Source of the DNA: Lientehia hominis
GTDB taxonomy: Bacteria; Bacillota; Clostridia; Lachnospirales; Lachnospiraceae
NCBI RefSeq assembly: GCF_021044755.1
Contig: NZ_JAJNOR010000001.1
Location: 682,001 to 746,000, forward strand
DNA: 64,000 bases
Direction: 5' to 3'
Every line of letters begins with the position of its first letter. The stretch's first letter is position 1. Under the pieces are notes generated by a model. The model did no database searches. It had not been told where the DNA came from and saw only the letters and a list, made by a program, of their open reading frames with translations. Of the stretch, positions 16,001 to 24,370 are shown in pieces. Position numbers and translations under genes: made by a program.

Positions 16001-17530
16001 GATACCGGTCAGCTTTTCAATCTCAAAGGGTATGGGAAGCTCCGGATTTACAAAAGCGGAAAACCGATCGTTGATCTCCCCGTTCACTACCTTTACCGCG
16101 CCGATCTCGATGATTCTGTTTTTCGTGGCGCTGAGGCCTGTCGTCTCGATGTCGAACACCACATAAGTATCCAGAAGAGATTGGTTTTCCGAACGCACCA
16201 CCACGTCCTTCAAATCGTCTACCAGATATCCCTCCACGCCATATATCACCTTAAACGGGTCTGTCTTAATAGTCTCAAACTGATTATAATCGAAGGTATG
16301 GAACGCGTCCGGAAACGCCTGTACACAGCCATGATCGGTGATGGCCATGGCCGGCATTCCCCAGGACCGGGCCCGTTTTATCAGATCCTTTACGTCCGAA
16401 ACACCGTCCATGTCGCTCATCTTTGTATGGCAGTGAAGCTCTACCCGTTTTACATCGCTGTTGTCCTGTCTTTTGGAGGTGAAATCAGACGCCTTCCGAA
16501 TCCCGGTGACCGACGCGATCGTAAGCTCTCCGTCAAACTTGTCAATATTGGTGATTCCTTTGATCTTGAGGAATATCCCTGTCTTTAAGAAGCCGCGGAC
16601 CTCACCGAGCATCTCCGGCTTGATAAACATCTTCACGGTAATCGTATCGGTAAAATCCGTGACATCAAAGATCATGATGGTCTTACCGCTGCGAAGCTCC
16701 CTTTCCTCCAGGCGGAGTACCTTCCCGCAGATGACCACCTCGCCCATCTCGCCGATAACCTGGTCTAAGGATACCTCTTCTCCATCGTCAAAGTCATATC
16801 CGAATAGGACGTCGTCGTGACGCATTTTGCTCCTTCTGCCAAAATAGCCTCCCTTTTTCACGGCTGTCCTGGGCGCCGGCTTCTTCTCCTCCACCGCGGG
16901 CTCATTCTTTTCATCCAGCTCCTTCAATTTTTCTTCTTCTGCCGTAGCAAAAGAAGACTGCCGCACTACCTGGGCAGCCTGCTTTTTCGTAAGCTGTTCT
17001 TTTTCCTTTTCATGCTGTCCCAGCCGGCATTCCTTATAGAGATAGCGGACCTCTATTCCAAAGCCGCAGCGTTCGTTGAATACCTTTTCCAGCACCCGCT
17101 TCAGCTCATCCACTTTGCTCTTGGTGACAATATCGTTCTCCACCTCCAGCGTCAGAATGTCCTCCTCCGGAAATTCCCACTGAGCCTTCCGAAAGACATT
17201 ATATTCGATGAGGCTGTACATCTTCAGTTCCAAAAGAATGCTGTCCCGGTAAACCCGCATCAGCTTTTCCGGATTATACTGAGCCGACAGACGGTATGTC
17301 TCCTGTATCTTGATCTCTGTCTCATAGCCGCCGAACAGCTGCTTTTTTATGCTCGCTTCCAATATGTAGATATTTCTTTTATGTATCAGCCTTTCGGAGA
17401 CGATATAAATACGGATGGAGCTTCTGTCCTTGTTGGCCACCACCTTTTCTATGGTGACCAGCTCCAAAAGCTCCCTCATTTCGTCCGAAACCTGCAGCTG
17501 GGGAATGACCTCCCAGAATTTCTTTCCCAT
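13091..17530 (-). CDS. polC: DNA polymerase III PolC
   Basis: PolC is the main replicative polymerase of low-GC Gram-positives. I choose ATG 17530 (MGKKFWEVIPQL), which has GGAG 8 nt upstream; a GTG at 17539 is possible. The roughly 1479-residue protein shows the PolC order: N-terminal tau-binding region, OB fold, PHP domain (ELHCHTKMSDMDG), the inserted DnaQ-like 3'-5' exonuclease (VVFDIETTGLS), polymerase core with a zinc-binding CENC...CPVCG cluster and the catalytic DIDLNFSGD, and a C-terminal clamp-binding motif QLSLFDL at the very end. It follows ispG by 41 bp and ends the pyrH-to-polC run. Confidence 0.97.
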   Translation of the reverse strand: MGKKFWEVIPQLQVSDEMRELLELVTIEKVVANKDRSSIRIYIVSERLIHKRNIYILEASIKKQLFGGYETEIKIQETYRLSAQYNPEKLMRVYRDSILLELKMYSLIEYNVFRKAQWEFPEEDILTLEVENDIVTKSKVDELKRVLEKVFNERCGFGIEVRYLYKECRLGQHEKEKEQLTKKQAAQVVRQSSFATAEEEKLKELDEKNEPAVEEKKPAPRTAVKKGGYFGRRSKMRHDDVLFGYDFDDGEEVSLDQVIGEMGEVVICGKVLRLEERELRSGKTIMIFDVTDFTDTITVKMFIKPEMLGEVRGFLKTGIFLKIKGITNIDKFDGELTIASVTGIRKASDFTSKRQDNSDVKRVELHCHTKMSDMDGVSDVKDLIKRARSWGMPAMAITDHGCVQAFPDAFHTFDYNQFETIKTDPFKVIYGVEGYLVDDLKDVVVRSENQSLLDTYVVFDIETTGLSATKNRIIEIGAVKVVNGEINDRFSAFVNPELPIPFEIEKLTGINDSMVIGKPTIETVLPQFLEFCGNSVMVAHNASFDMSFIEHNSGLLGMNYKPTVVDTVTLARILLPELKRYKLDTVAKALGVSLENHHRAVDDAEATAHIFVAFVEKLRKKNVETLDGVNELGSMSVDNIRKMPTYHVIILAKNDTGRVNLYKLISMSHLTYFARRPRIPKSELAKHREGLIIGSACEAGELFQAVLGGAPDEELARLVKFYDYLEVQPIANNAFMLREGKHGIKSEEDLQNLNLKIIELGEQFKKPVVATCDVHFLNPEDEIYRRIIMAGQGFSDCDNQAPLYLRTTEEMLKEFAYLSPEKAYEIVVANSNKIADMCERIAPVRPDKCPPVIENSDVELRTMCYEKAKSIYGNPLPEVVEERLERELHSIITNGFAVMYIIAQKLVHKSNEDGYLVGSRGSVGSSFVATMSGITEVNPLSPHYYCENCHYSEFDSEDVKKFSGGAGCDMPDKDCPVCGRPLKKNGFDIPFETFLGFKGDKEPDIDLNFSGDYQSKAHAYTEVIFGKGHTFRAGTIGTLADKTAFGYVKKYFEERGTRKRNAEINRIVLGCVGVRRTTGQHPGGIVVMPHGEEINSFTPIQHPANDMTTDIVTTHFDYHSIDHNLLKLDILGHDDPTMIRMLEDLTGLDAKEIPLDCKEVMSLFQNTSALKINPEDIGGCRLGALGIPEFGTDFAMQMLIDAKPTCFSDLVRISGLSHGTDVWLGNAQDLILSGQATIQTAICTRDDIMIYLIHMGMDKSLSFTIMEAVRKGKGLKPEWEKAMKESGVPDWYVSSCKKIKYMFPKAHAAAYVMMAWRIAYCKVFYPLAYYAAFFSIRASGFSYEIMCQGRDKLEYYLQDYKNRSDTLSKKEQDTLRDMRIVQEMYARGFEFVPIDIYQAKADKFQIIDGKLMPSLSSIDGLGGKAADAVVEAVEAGERFLSLEDFWQKTKVPKTTIDLMADMGIFGDLPKSNQLSLFDL

Positions 17531-17571
17531 TATCCGCACTCCCTGCCATTCGCGGCCCTGTTATGCCGCGG

Positions 17572-18633
17572 CTACCTCTTCCAATGCAGCAGCTCGTCCT
17601 TAAGTACCGACAGCAGCTCCTTCTCAGGAACCTTCCGAACGACCTCGCCTTTTTTGATCAAAAGACCTTCGCCGATACCTCCGGCAATCCCTATATCCGC
17701 CTCTCTCGCTTCTCCCGGTCCGTTGACCACGCAGCCCATAACCGCCACCTTAAGCTCCAGGTCATCCATGCCGGATACCATGGTCTCCACCTGATTTGCC
17801 AGACCGATCAGATCGATCTTGGTCCGGCCGCAGGTAGGACAAGACACCACTTCGATGCCGCCCTTCCTGAGTCCCATGGTGCGGAGGATCTGTCTTGCCG
17901 ACCTCACTTCCTCCACCGGATCTCCGGTGAGGGATACCCGAATCGTATCGCCGATTCCCTGATACAGGATGATGCCCAGGCCCAGCGACGATTTAATATT
18001 CCCCGAATGCAGCGTGCCGGCTTCCGTGATTCCCACATGCAGCGGATATGACGTCCTTTCTGCTATCAGCTCGTGGGCTCTGGCACACATGAGCACATCG
18101 GAGGACTTGATGCTGATCACCAGGTTGTCGTACCCCATGTCCTCTATCAGACGCGCCTTATCTAAAGCGCTCTCCACAAGGCCTTCCGCCGTAACACCTC
18201 TGTATTTCGCTATGAGCTCCTTCTCCAGGGAACCACTGTTCACACCGACACGGATGGGAACATGCCTCTCCTCCGCGGCGTTTACGACGGCTTCTACCCG
18301 CTCTCTGGAACCGATGTTTCCCGGATTGATGCGAATTTTATCCGCTCCGTTTTCCACTGCGGCTATCGCCAGCCGATAATCAAAATGAATATCTGCCACC
18401 AACGGGATGGATATCTGCTTCTTGATCTCTTTCAGAGCGCGGGCCGCTTCCATAGTCGGCACCGCACAGCGGATGATCTCGCAGCCGGCTTCTTCCAGTC
18501 TGTGGATTTGAGACACGGTAGCGGCAATATCTTCCGTCCTCGTATTGGTCATGGACTGAATCAGGACCGGGCTGCCGCCGCCGATCTCTCTGTTTCCAAT
18601 CCGGATTCTCTTTGTATTATCCCGATATGCCAT
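17572..18633 (-). CDS. ispG: 4-hydroxy-3-methylbut-2-enyl diphosphate synthase (IspG)
   Basis: IspG converts methylerythritol cyclodiphosphate to HMBPP, the penultimate step of the MEP isoprenoid pathway, with a [4Fe-4S] cluster. ATG 18633 (MAYRDNTKRIRIGN) is preferred because GGAGG is 8 nt upstream; a GTG at 18648 overlaps that site. Features: TIM-barrel motifs VQSMTNT-like LIQSMTNTRTED, VADIHFDYRLA and RINPGNIG, then cluster cysteines in SCPTCGRT and MGCVVNGPGEA. About 353 residues, the size of the bacterial enzyme. dxr, an earlier enzyme of the same pathway, is two genes upstream. Confidence 0.96.
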   Translation of the reverse strand: MAYRDNTKRIRIGNREIGGGSPVLIQSMTNTRTEDIAATVSQIHRLEEAGCEIIRCAVPTMEAARALKEIKKQISIPLVADIHFDYRLAIAAVENGADKIRINPGNIGSRERVEAVVNAAEERHVPIRVGVNSGSLEKELIAKYRGVTAEGLVESALDKARLIEDMGYDNLVISIKSSDVLMCARAHELIAERTSYPLHVGITEAGTLHSGNIKSSLGLGIILYQGIGDTIRVSLTGDPVEEVRSARQILRTMGLRKGGIEVVSCPTCGRTKIDLIGLANQVETMVSGMDDLELKVAVMGCVVNGPGEAREADIGIAGGIGEGLLIKKGEVVRKVPEKELLSVLKDELLHWKR

Positions 18634-18683
18634 AGCATATTCCTCCACACTGCGTATCTTCTGTCTGCCGCGCCGTTTGCCGG

Positions 18684-19982
18684 TCAGCGGACGATCTTCA
18701 GGACATCATTGAACAGGACAAATACCATGAGCGCCATCAAAAGCACGATTCCGATGGTGTGCACCATTCCTTCTTTCTCCCTTGGCACAGGTTTTCCGCG
18801 GATTATCTCTATGAGAATGAACACCAGGCGGCCGCCGTCCAAAGCCGGCAGCGGCAGAAGGTTCAGTACGCCCAGGTTCACACTGAGCAGGATACTGAAA
18901 TTCATCAGGTTCAGGAACACATATAGAATTCCGTCCGGCTTGCTCTGCTCCACAACTTCTCCGACCATGTTCACAATCCCAACAGGGCCTGACAGATCAT
19001 CCACGCCCACCTTTCCGGTGACCAGCATCTTAAGAGAAGTGAGTGTATAACTCATCCAATACCGCACTTCCGAAAAGCTGCTTCTGATCACAGAAAGCGC
19101 TCCCGCGTTCTTATTCCGGTAGCCGACCGCTTCCATTCCCAGGGTATTGGATTTATAATATGCAGGCGTCACCGTCAGGTCGAAGCTCTCTCCATCCCGT
19201 TCGCAGGTGATCGTCACCGCCTTATCCTTACTGAGAGGATGTTCTTCAAAATATGTCTGAAGCGCCGTACCGCTGGCGATCGGAATCCCGTCTATCGCCG
19301 TAATAGTATCTCCTACCTTCGCACCGTTCTTCTCCATATCCAGACCTTCTACCAGGCTGGTAATCTCAGCCGGTTCTTCCGTGGCATAATAGGAAAAACC
19401 GGTCATATAGGATTCATATGTCGGGTCAAGTTCTGTGGTATGAGTCTCTCCATCCCGTTCATAAGTGATCGTGAGAGGGGAACCGTCCATCGGATGGTTC
19501 AGGAAATAAAGCTCGATGTCCCGCCCGAGCGTGATCTTATGGCCGTCAATGGCCTTTATCAAGTCTCCTTCTTCAAGACCTGCCTTGGCGGCGCCGTATT
19601 CTTCCGACACATAATACACTCTCGGCTCATTCACTCCGGCCAGGCTCAGCACCACAATGGAAAGCACAAGTGCCAACAGGAAATTAAAAATCGGTCCGCC
19701 TGCCACCACCGCAAACCTGGCAAGAGGAGATTTACTGTTGAAAGAATCCTCACTTTCATCCTCATCGTCTTCCCCGACCATCTGGCAGGAACCGCCAAAT
19801 GGGATCGCCTTCAGGGAATATCTGGTCCCGCCCTTTACGCCGCTTATGATCCGGGGACCCATGCCCACAGAAAACTCCACGACACCGATACCGTTTTTCT
19901 TTGCCAAAAGGAAATGTCCGAATTCATGGGACACCACCAGGATGCTGAACACCAGAAGTGCCAGCACAATGTTTAAGATCAT
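18684..19982 (-). CDS. rseP: Site-2 intramembrane metalloprotease RseP/RasP
   Basis: Membrane zinc protease that cuts anti-sigma factors and signal-peptide remnants within the membrane. ATG 19982 (MILNIVLALLVFSILV) has AGGTGG 8 nt upstream; a GTG at 19994 overlaps that site. Residues: N-terminal membrane helix containing HEFGHFLLA, the HExxH zinc motif, a second helix (FAVVAGGPIFNFLLALVLS), one or two PDZ-like segments in the middle (EEGDLIKAIDGHKI and GDTITAIDGIPI), and the C-terminal LNLLPLPALDGG motif that supplies the third ligand. The gene lies between dxr and ispG, its common place in Clostridia. Confidence 0.95.
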   Translation of the reverse strand: MILNIVLALLVFSILVVSHEFGHFLLAKKNGIGVVEFSVGMGPRIISGVKGGTRYSLKAIPFGGSCQMVGEDDEDESEDSFNSKSPLARFAVVAGGPIFNFLLALVLSIVVLSLAGVNEPRVYYVSEEYGAAKAGLEEGDLIKAIDGHKITLGRDIELYFLNHPMDGSPLTITYERDGETHTTELDPTYESYMTGFSYYATEEPAEITSLVEGLDMEKNGAKVGDTITAIDGIPIASGTALQTYFEEHPLSKDKAVTITCERDGESFDLTVTPAYYKSNTLGMEAVGYRNKNAGALSVIRSSFSEVRYWMSYTLTSLKMLVTGKVGVDDLSGPVGIVNMVGEVVEQSKPDGILYVFLNLMNFSILLSVNLGVLNLLPLPALDGGRLVFILIEIIRGKPVPREKEGMVHTIGIVLLMALMVFVLFNDVLKIVR

Positions 19983-19987
19983 GCTTT

Positions 19988-21130
19988 CTACCACCTGTCT
20001 TCAATATAGGAATATGTCTCTGCTTCTGCCTGAAGGATTTCTTCCAGTCCAGGGTTCTCCTGCCGCTTATGGTGGGCCATCGCGGCTTCTATAATATCCG
20101 TAATCTGCAAATATCCGATTTTCTGCCGTAAGAATGCCGCCACCGCCCATTCATTGGCCGCGTTGAACACGGCCGGCATCGTGCCGCCCTTTTCTCCGGC
20201 CTCATAGGCCATGGAGAGCCCAGGGAAATTTTCAAGATCCGGCGCCTCAAATTCTATGGAACGAATACTCCAGAAATCCAGCCGTTCTCCATTCATGTGC
20301 CGCCGTTCCGGGTATAAAAGCGCATACTGGATCGGCAGCTTCATATCCGGAGTCCCCATCTGGGCAATCACCGCTCCATCCTCATACTGGACCATGGAAT
20401 GGATGATGCTCTGAGGCTGTACCACCACCTGTACGTCGGAAAGCTCCACATCAAACAGCCATTTCGCTTCCATAACCTCCAGCCCTTTGTTCACCAATGT
20501 GGAGGAATCGATCGTCACCTTGTGTCCCATAGACCAGTTCGGATGCTTCAGCGCGTCCTGAAGCCGTATTCCTTCCATCTGTTTTCTCGTGAAGCCTCGG
20601 AAGGGTCCTCCCGAAGCTGTCAGGAGAATCTTCTCTATTTTATTTCCTTCTTCCCCGTTCCGGGACTGAAAAATAGCGCTGTGTTCACTGTCCACCGGAA
20701 GGATTCTCACGCCGGCCTTTTTCGCCAGCGGCATGATCAGATGCCCCGCCGTCACAAGCGTTTCCTTATTGGCTAAGGCAATATCCTTCCCCGCCTCAAT
20801 GGCTGCGATGGTAGGCCGGATGCCAATCATGCCCACCACTCCGGTCACCACGATCTCTGCCGTTTCCTCCGTGGCCGCGGACAGAAGTCCTTCCATCCCG
20901 GCCAGCACCTGGATATCTGTATCTGAAAGCTTAACGGCCAGGTCCTTCGCTTTTTCCTCGTCCCAGAGACTCACCAGTCTGGGACGGAATTCTCTCGCCT
21001 GTGCCTCCAGAAGCTCTATGTTAGTCCCGGCCGCCAGTGCGGTCACCTGCATATCCGGATTCTCACGCACTACCTCTAAGGTCTGTGTCCCGATGGAGCC
21101 GGTGGATCCTAATATCGAAATCTTCTTCAT
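19988..21130 (-). CDS. dxr: 1-deoxy-D-xylulose 5-phosphate reductoisomerase
   Basis: Dxr makes 2-C-methyl-D-erythritol 4-phosphate from DXP with NADPH, the committed MEP step and the target of fosmidomycin. 380 residues. Visible: Rossmann motif GSTGSIGTQTLEVV at the N-terminus, NKETLVTAG, the metal-binding PVDSEHSAIFQ, ASGGPFR, and the conserved HPNWSMGHKVTIDSSTL. Ribosome binding site GGAG before ATG. It is 41 bp downstream of cdsA and almost abuts rseP. Confidence 0.97.
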   Translation of the reverse strand: MKKISILGSTGSIGTQTLEVVRENPDMQVTALAAGTNIELLEAQAREFRPRLVSLWDEEKAKDLAVKLSDTDIQVLAGMEGLLSAATEETAEIVVTGVVGMIGIRPTIAAIEAGKDIALANKETLVTAGHLIMPLAKKAGVRILPVDSEHSAIFQSRNGEEGNKIEKILLTASGGPFRGFTRKQMEGIRLQDALKHPNWSMGHKVTIDSSTLVNKGLEVMEAKWLFDVELSDVQVVVQPQSIIHSMVQYEDGAVIAQMGTPDMKLPIQYALLYPERRHMNGERLDFWSIRSIEFEAPDLENFPGLSMAYEAGEKGGTMPAVFNAANEWAVAAFLRQKIGYLQITDIIEAAMAHHKRQENPGLEEILQAEAETYSYIEDRW

Positions 21131-21171
21131 TTATCTTTATCTCCGTTATATGAACTTATTATACGCCGCCC

Positions 21172-22023
21172 TTATAAAAACCATTTAAACGCTTCCATTC
21201 CCCGGGTCAGCAGAACAATGGTGAAATAAATGGCCGGAGCCACAAAAATAACACTGTCAAACCGGTCCAGAATGCCTCCATGACCTGGAATCAGCTTTCC
21301 ATAATCCTTCACATCATGGTTCCGTTTGATGGCAGAGGCCGCCAGATCTCCGATCTGGGAGATCACCGCTCCTACCATACAGATAATGGCACAGTCCAGG
21401 ACCGGAGAAGTGAGCTCCGCTCCTATGCCGCTTCCAAAAACCGCGCCGTAAGCGGCGCCCAGGATTCCCGCTCCCAAAATGCCTCCTACCGCGCCCTCCA
21501 CTGATTTCTTTGGGCTCAAACGAGGCGCCATCTTATGCTTTCCAATGAGCATACCCACACAGTACGCACAAGTATCACATCCCCAGGAGCTTAAGATCAC
21601 CAGCCATACCAGAAGCTGACCTCCTTCCATCACCCTGGTCCGGTACATATAGGACAGCATCACAGCCACATATACCAGCCCGAAGAAAGCAGTCATCACC
21701 TGTCCTGCCTGATGTCGCGGGAATGTGAACACATAGACCGCCATCAAAAGAATCAGAAATACAACGAAGAAAATCACCGGCATGGAATCCACCGCCGGAT
21801 TTTCCGAAAGAATGAGAATGAGATAGTAAAGCGCTGCCATTGCATATCCCACCGCACCAAGCAGGCTTTTTTCTATTCCGACGGTCCGGTACAGCTCATA
21901 CATACCGATAAGGGAAATGAGGAGCAGCCCTCCTGCCAGGACATATCCTCCCAACGTCAAAAGGCCTATGGCAATGAGAACCAAAACAACGCCGCTTATC
22001 AACCTGGTCCTGAACATTTTCAC
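21172..22023 (-). CDS. cdsA: Phosphatidate cytidylyltransferase
   Basis: CdsA makes CDP-diacylglycerol from phosphatidic acid and CTP at the membrane. The 283-residue protein has about eight membrane helices and the C-terminal signature, seen here as SSWGCDTCAYCVGMLIGKHK then LSPKKSVEGAVGG and HGGILDRFDSVIF; the Asp of WGCDTCAY and DRFDS bind metal. GTG 22023 overlaps the uppS stop codon (GTGA), so the two are translationally coupled; ATG 22017 is the alternative. Confidence 0.95.
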   Translation of the reverse strand: MKMFRTRLISGVVLVLIAIGLLTLGGYVLAGGLLLISLIGMYELYRTVGIEKSLLGAVGYAMAALYYLILILSENPAVDSMPVIFFVVFLILLMAVYVFTFPRHQAGQVMTAFFGLVYVAVMLSYMYRTRVMEGGQLLVWLVILSSWGCDTCAYCVGMLIGKHKMAPRLSPKKSVEGAVGGILGAGILGAAYGAVFGSGIGAELTSPVLDCAIICMVGAVISQIGDLAASAIKRNHDVKDYGKLIPGHGGILDRFDSVIFVAPAIYFTIVLLTRGMEAFKWFL

Positions 22024-22742
22024 ACCCCCCCAAACCGTCTGTCTCTATCATTGTATTTCTCTATGGCTTTGGCCAATTCCTCTTTATTGAAATCCGGCCA
22101 AAGAACATCGGTAAAATAGAATTCCGTATACGCCAGCTGCCATAAAAGATAATTGGACAGCCTCTGTTCTCCGCTGGTACGGATGAGGAGGTCGGGATCC
22201 GGCAGCTCCCTGGTATCCAGATAGCTGTTGATCAAATTCTCCGTCACCTCTTCGGGGCACAGCTTCTCGTCCCGGCAGTCTTCCATCATGCGGCGCACCG
22301 CCCTTGTGATCTCGTCCCTGCTCCCATAATTTACCGCGATCGTGAATACCATCTGCGTATTCTCCCGCGTCTCATTCTCCAGCCGGTTCAGACCTTCAAT
22401 GATATCCGGGTCGAACCGGCTCCTCTCTCCTATCATGATGACCCGTACATTATTCCGCTTCGCCACCTTTAATAGCCGCTTCATATAATAGCGGAACAGC
22501 TGCATCAAAGCCCCCACTTCTTCCGCAGAACGTTTCCAGTTCTCCGTGGAAAAGCCATAAACGGTCAGGTATTTTATCCCCATCCGCGCCGCGTCTTCAA
22601 CAGTCTGCTCTACTACCTTGCAGCCTTCCACATGTCCCATGTTCCTGGGCAGACCCCGTTTTTTCGCCCATCTGCCGTTGCCGTCCAATATAATGGCCAC
22701 ATGCTTTGGTATCTTCCAATCCGTTTTCTCTGTCTCTGCCAT
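22020..22742 (-). CDS. uppS: Undecaprenyl (isoprenyl) diphosphate synthase
   Basis: cis-Prenyltransferase that builds the C55 carrier lipid for cell-wall synthesis from FPP and IPP. 240 residues; catalytic region HVAIILDGNGRWAKKRGL with the essential Asp, then GHVEGCKVVEQ, YGFSTENWKR and the C-terminal LLIRTSGEQRLSNYLLWQ with the family's RTSGE.RxSNFL pattern. GGAGG precedes ATG. The 118 bp to frr hold only a weak hairpin, so the operon may continue from pyrH-frr. Confidence 0.97.
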   Translation of the reverse strand: MAETEKTDWKIPKHVAIILDGNGRWAKKRGLPRNMGHVEGCKVVEQTVEDAARMGIKYLTVYGFSTENWKRSAEEVGALMQLFRYYMKRLLKVAKRNNVRVIMIGERSRFDPDIIEGLNRLENETRENTQMVFTIAVNYGSRDEITRAVRRMMEDCRDEKLCPEEVTENLINSYLDTRELPDPDLLIRTSGEQRLSNYLLWQLAYTEFYFTDVLWPDFNKEELAKAIEKYNDRDRRFGGV

Positions 22743-22860
22743 AGATCCTCCAACTTTATATCCGTTCGCCGGTACAAAACTGCCGGCGGAAGAAAAGGGA
22801 GCAGGAACCTCTTGTGCCTGCCCCCCTGCTATTCATGATTTCGTGGTATCTTCCTGCGTC

Positions 22861-23415
22861 CTATACGGTCAGTATCTCTTTGCTCTTGATCTCGATTTCC
22901 TTGTCCACCTTCTCGATGAACTTGTCCGTCAGCTTCTGCACCTTTTCTTCCAGCTGCTTCTGTTCGTCCTCGGAAATCTCTCCGCTCTTGTTCTGTTTTT
23001 TGATGGAATCATTGGCATCACGACGGATATTCCGAATCGCCACCTTCGCCCCATCTCCCTTTTTCTTTACGTCTTTAGCCAGATCTTTTCTGCGCTCCTC
23101 TGTCATCTCGGGGAATACCAGACGAATCACACTGCCGTCGTTGCTGGGATTGATGCCCAGATCAGATACCTGAATCGCCTTTTCGATATTCTTTATCAGG
23201 CTTTTCTCCCAAGGCTGGATAAGAAGCATCCTGGGTTCCGGCACGGACACGTTGGCTACCTGCTGGATACCGCTCGGCACTCCATAATAATCCACCGTTA
23301 TCTGATCCAATACATGAGGGTTCGCACGCCCTGCCCGGATTGACGCATATTCTGACCGCAGTACGCTCACCGCTTTTTCCATTTTCTCTTCAAATACTTT
23401 TAATTTCTCTTCCAT
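22861..23415 (-). CDS. frr: Ribosome recycling factor
   Basis: RRF splits post-termination ribosomes together with EF-G. ATG 23415 (MEEKLKVFEEKMEK) is chosen because GGGAGG lies 7-8 nt upstream; an in-frame ATG at 23439 has no site. 184 residues, the standard size. Typical segments: ASIRAGRANPHVLDQITVDYYG, QPWEKSLIKNIEKAI, NDGSVIRLVFPEMTEERRKDL and a Lys/Glu-rich helical tail. It starts 13 bp after pyrH. Confidence 0.96.
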   Translation of the reverse strand: MEEKLKVFEEKMEKAVSVLRSEYASIRAGRANPHVLDQITVDYYGVPSGIQQVANVSVPEPRMLLIQPWEKSLIKNIEKAIQVSDLGINPSNDGSVIRLVFPEMTEERRKDLAKDVKKKGDGAKVAIRNIRRDANDSIKKQNKSGEISEDEQKQLEEKVQKLTDKFIEKVDKEIEIKSKEILTV

Positions 23416-23428
23416 ATTCGAATCCTCC

Positions 23429-24142
23429 CTATTTATCATCCACCGTCACCACGGTGCCTGTGATATCGCCTTTCATGGCTTTACCGATACTGTCTTTTTC
23501 GCCCAGCCCGAACACTGCCATTGGCATATGGTTCTCCATACACATGATAGACGCGGTCAGGTCTACCACCGCCAGCTTTTTCTCGATCACTTCCCCAATG
23601 GAAACCGTATCATACTTTTTCGCGTCCGGATTCGTCCTCGGATCGCTGTCGTATACTCCGTCCACCGCCTTTGCCAAAAGGATGAGGTCCGCCTCCATCT
23701 CAATAGCCCTCAGCACAATGCCCGTATCCGTGGAAAAGTAAGGATGGCCCGTCCCTCCTGCAAAGAACACGACCTTACCTTCCCGGAAGCACTGGTTCGC
23801 CGCATCCTTGGAAAACAGCTTCGTCATGGTGCCGCAGGCAAACGGAGTGAAAATCTCTGTGTCCATCCCCTCGGAACGGAAAATCTCCGATACGTAAATA
23901 CAGTTCATCACCGTAGCCAGCATTCCGATCTGATCGGCCTTCGGACGGTCTATGGCATTACTGGAGCGTCCTCTCCAGAAGTTCCCTCCGCCTATCACAA
24001 CGCCGATTTCTATTCCTTCCTCTGCTGAAGGCTTCACCTGCTTCGCCACAGCCTTCACCGTGGCTTCGTCAAACCCTTTTCCGGCCGGCCCTGCCAGAGC
24101 CTCACCGCTGAGCTTCAGTAATACGCGTCTTGCTTTCTCCAT
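23429..24142 (-). CDS. pyrH: UMP kinase
   Basis: PyrH phosphorylates UMP to UDP; bacterial enzymes are hexamers activated by GTP and inhibited by UTP. From ATG 24142 the protein is MEKARRVLLKLSGEALAG, matching the family N-terminus; a GTG at 24154 is the alternative (neither has an ideal ribosome binding site). Motifs: VIGGGNFWRGR, DQIGMLATVMN, GGTGHPYFSTDTG and LAKAVDGVYDSDPR. About 237 residues. First gene of the pyrH-to-polC run, about 65 nt after the predicted transcription start. Confidence 0.95.
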   Translation of the reverse strand: MEKARRVLLKLSGEALAGPAGKGFDEATVKAVAKQVKPSAEEGIEIGVVIGGGNFWRGRSSNAIDRPKADQIGMLATVMNCIYVSEIFRSEGMDTEIFTPFACGTMTKLFSKDAANQCFREGKVVFFAGGTGHPYFSTDTGIVLRAIEMEADLILLAKAVDGVYDSDPRTNPDAKKYDTVSIGEVIEKKLAVVDLTASIMCMENHMPMAVFGLGEKDSIGKAMKGDITGTVVTVDDK

Positions 24143-24211
24143 GATCTCCCTCACTAGTATCCATCATGCAGCTGCCAAACTTTTCCATCGCTGCCCGTAA
24201 TTATCTCATAT

Positions 24212-24241
24212 AGTATAACACAACCTCCCTATACTGTACAA
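24212..24241 (-). promoter_or_regulatory. Likely promoter of pyrH
   Basis: Minus-strand TTGTAC (24241-24236), 18-nt spacer, TATACT (24217-24212). Confidence 0.5.
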
Positions 24242-24315
24242 GTTATAAATTCGTGATAAATTCATGAACAAAGAATTCTGCTGCAAGGAATTCCCAACCG
24301 GTTTTCCGTTGATAC

Positions 24316-24344
24316 AAAAGGAAGCGGGGCCTCGCCCCGCTTCC
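24316..24344 (-). terminator. Terminator of the solo FucI-like gene
   Basis: On the minus strand GGAAGCGGGGC-GAG-GCCCCGCTTCC (24344-24320), an 11-bp perfect stem, then TTTT. Confidence 0.9.
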
Positions 24345-24370
24345 GCATAAAAATCTCAAAGCATATTCTA

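Noticed and set aside
16817..17794. Plus-strand frame opposite polC/ispG
   Set aside because: Shadow frame across the junction of two well-supported minus-strand genes.
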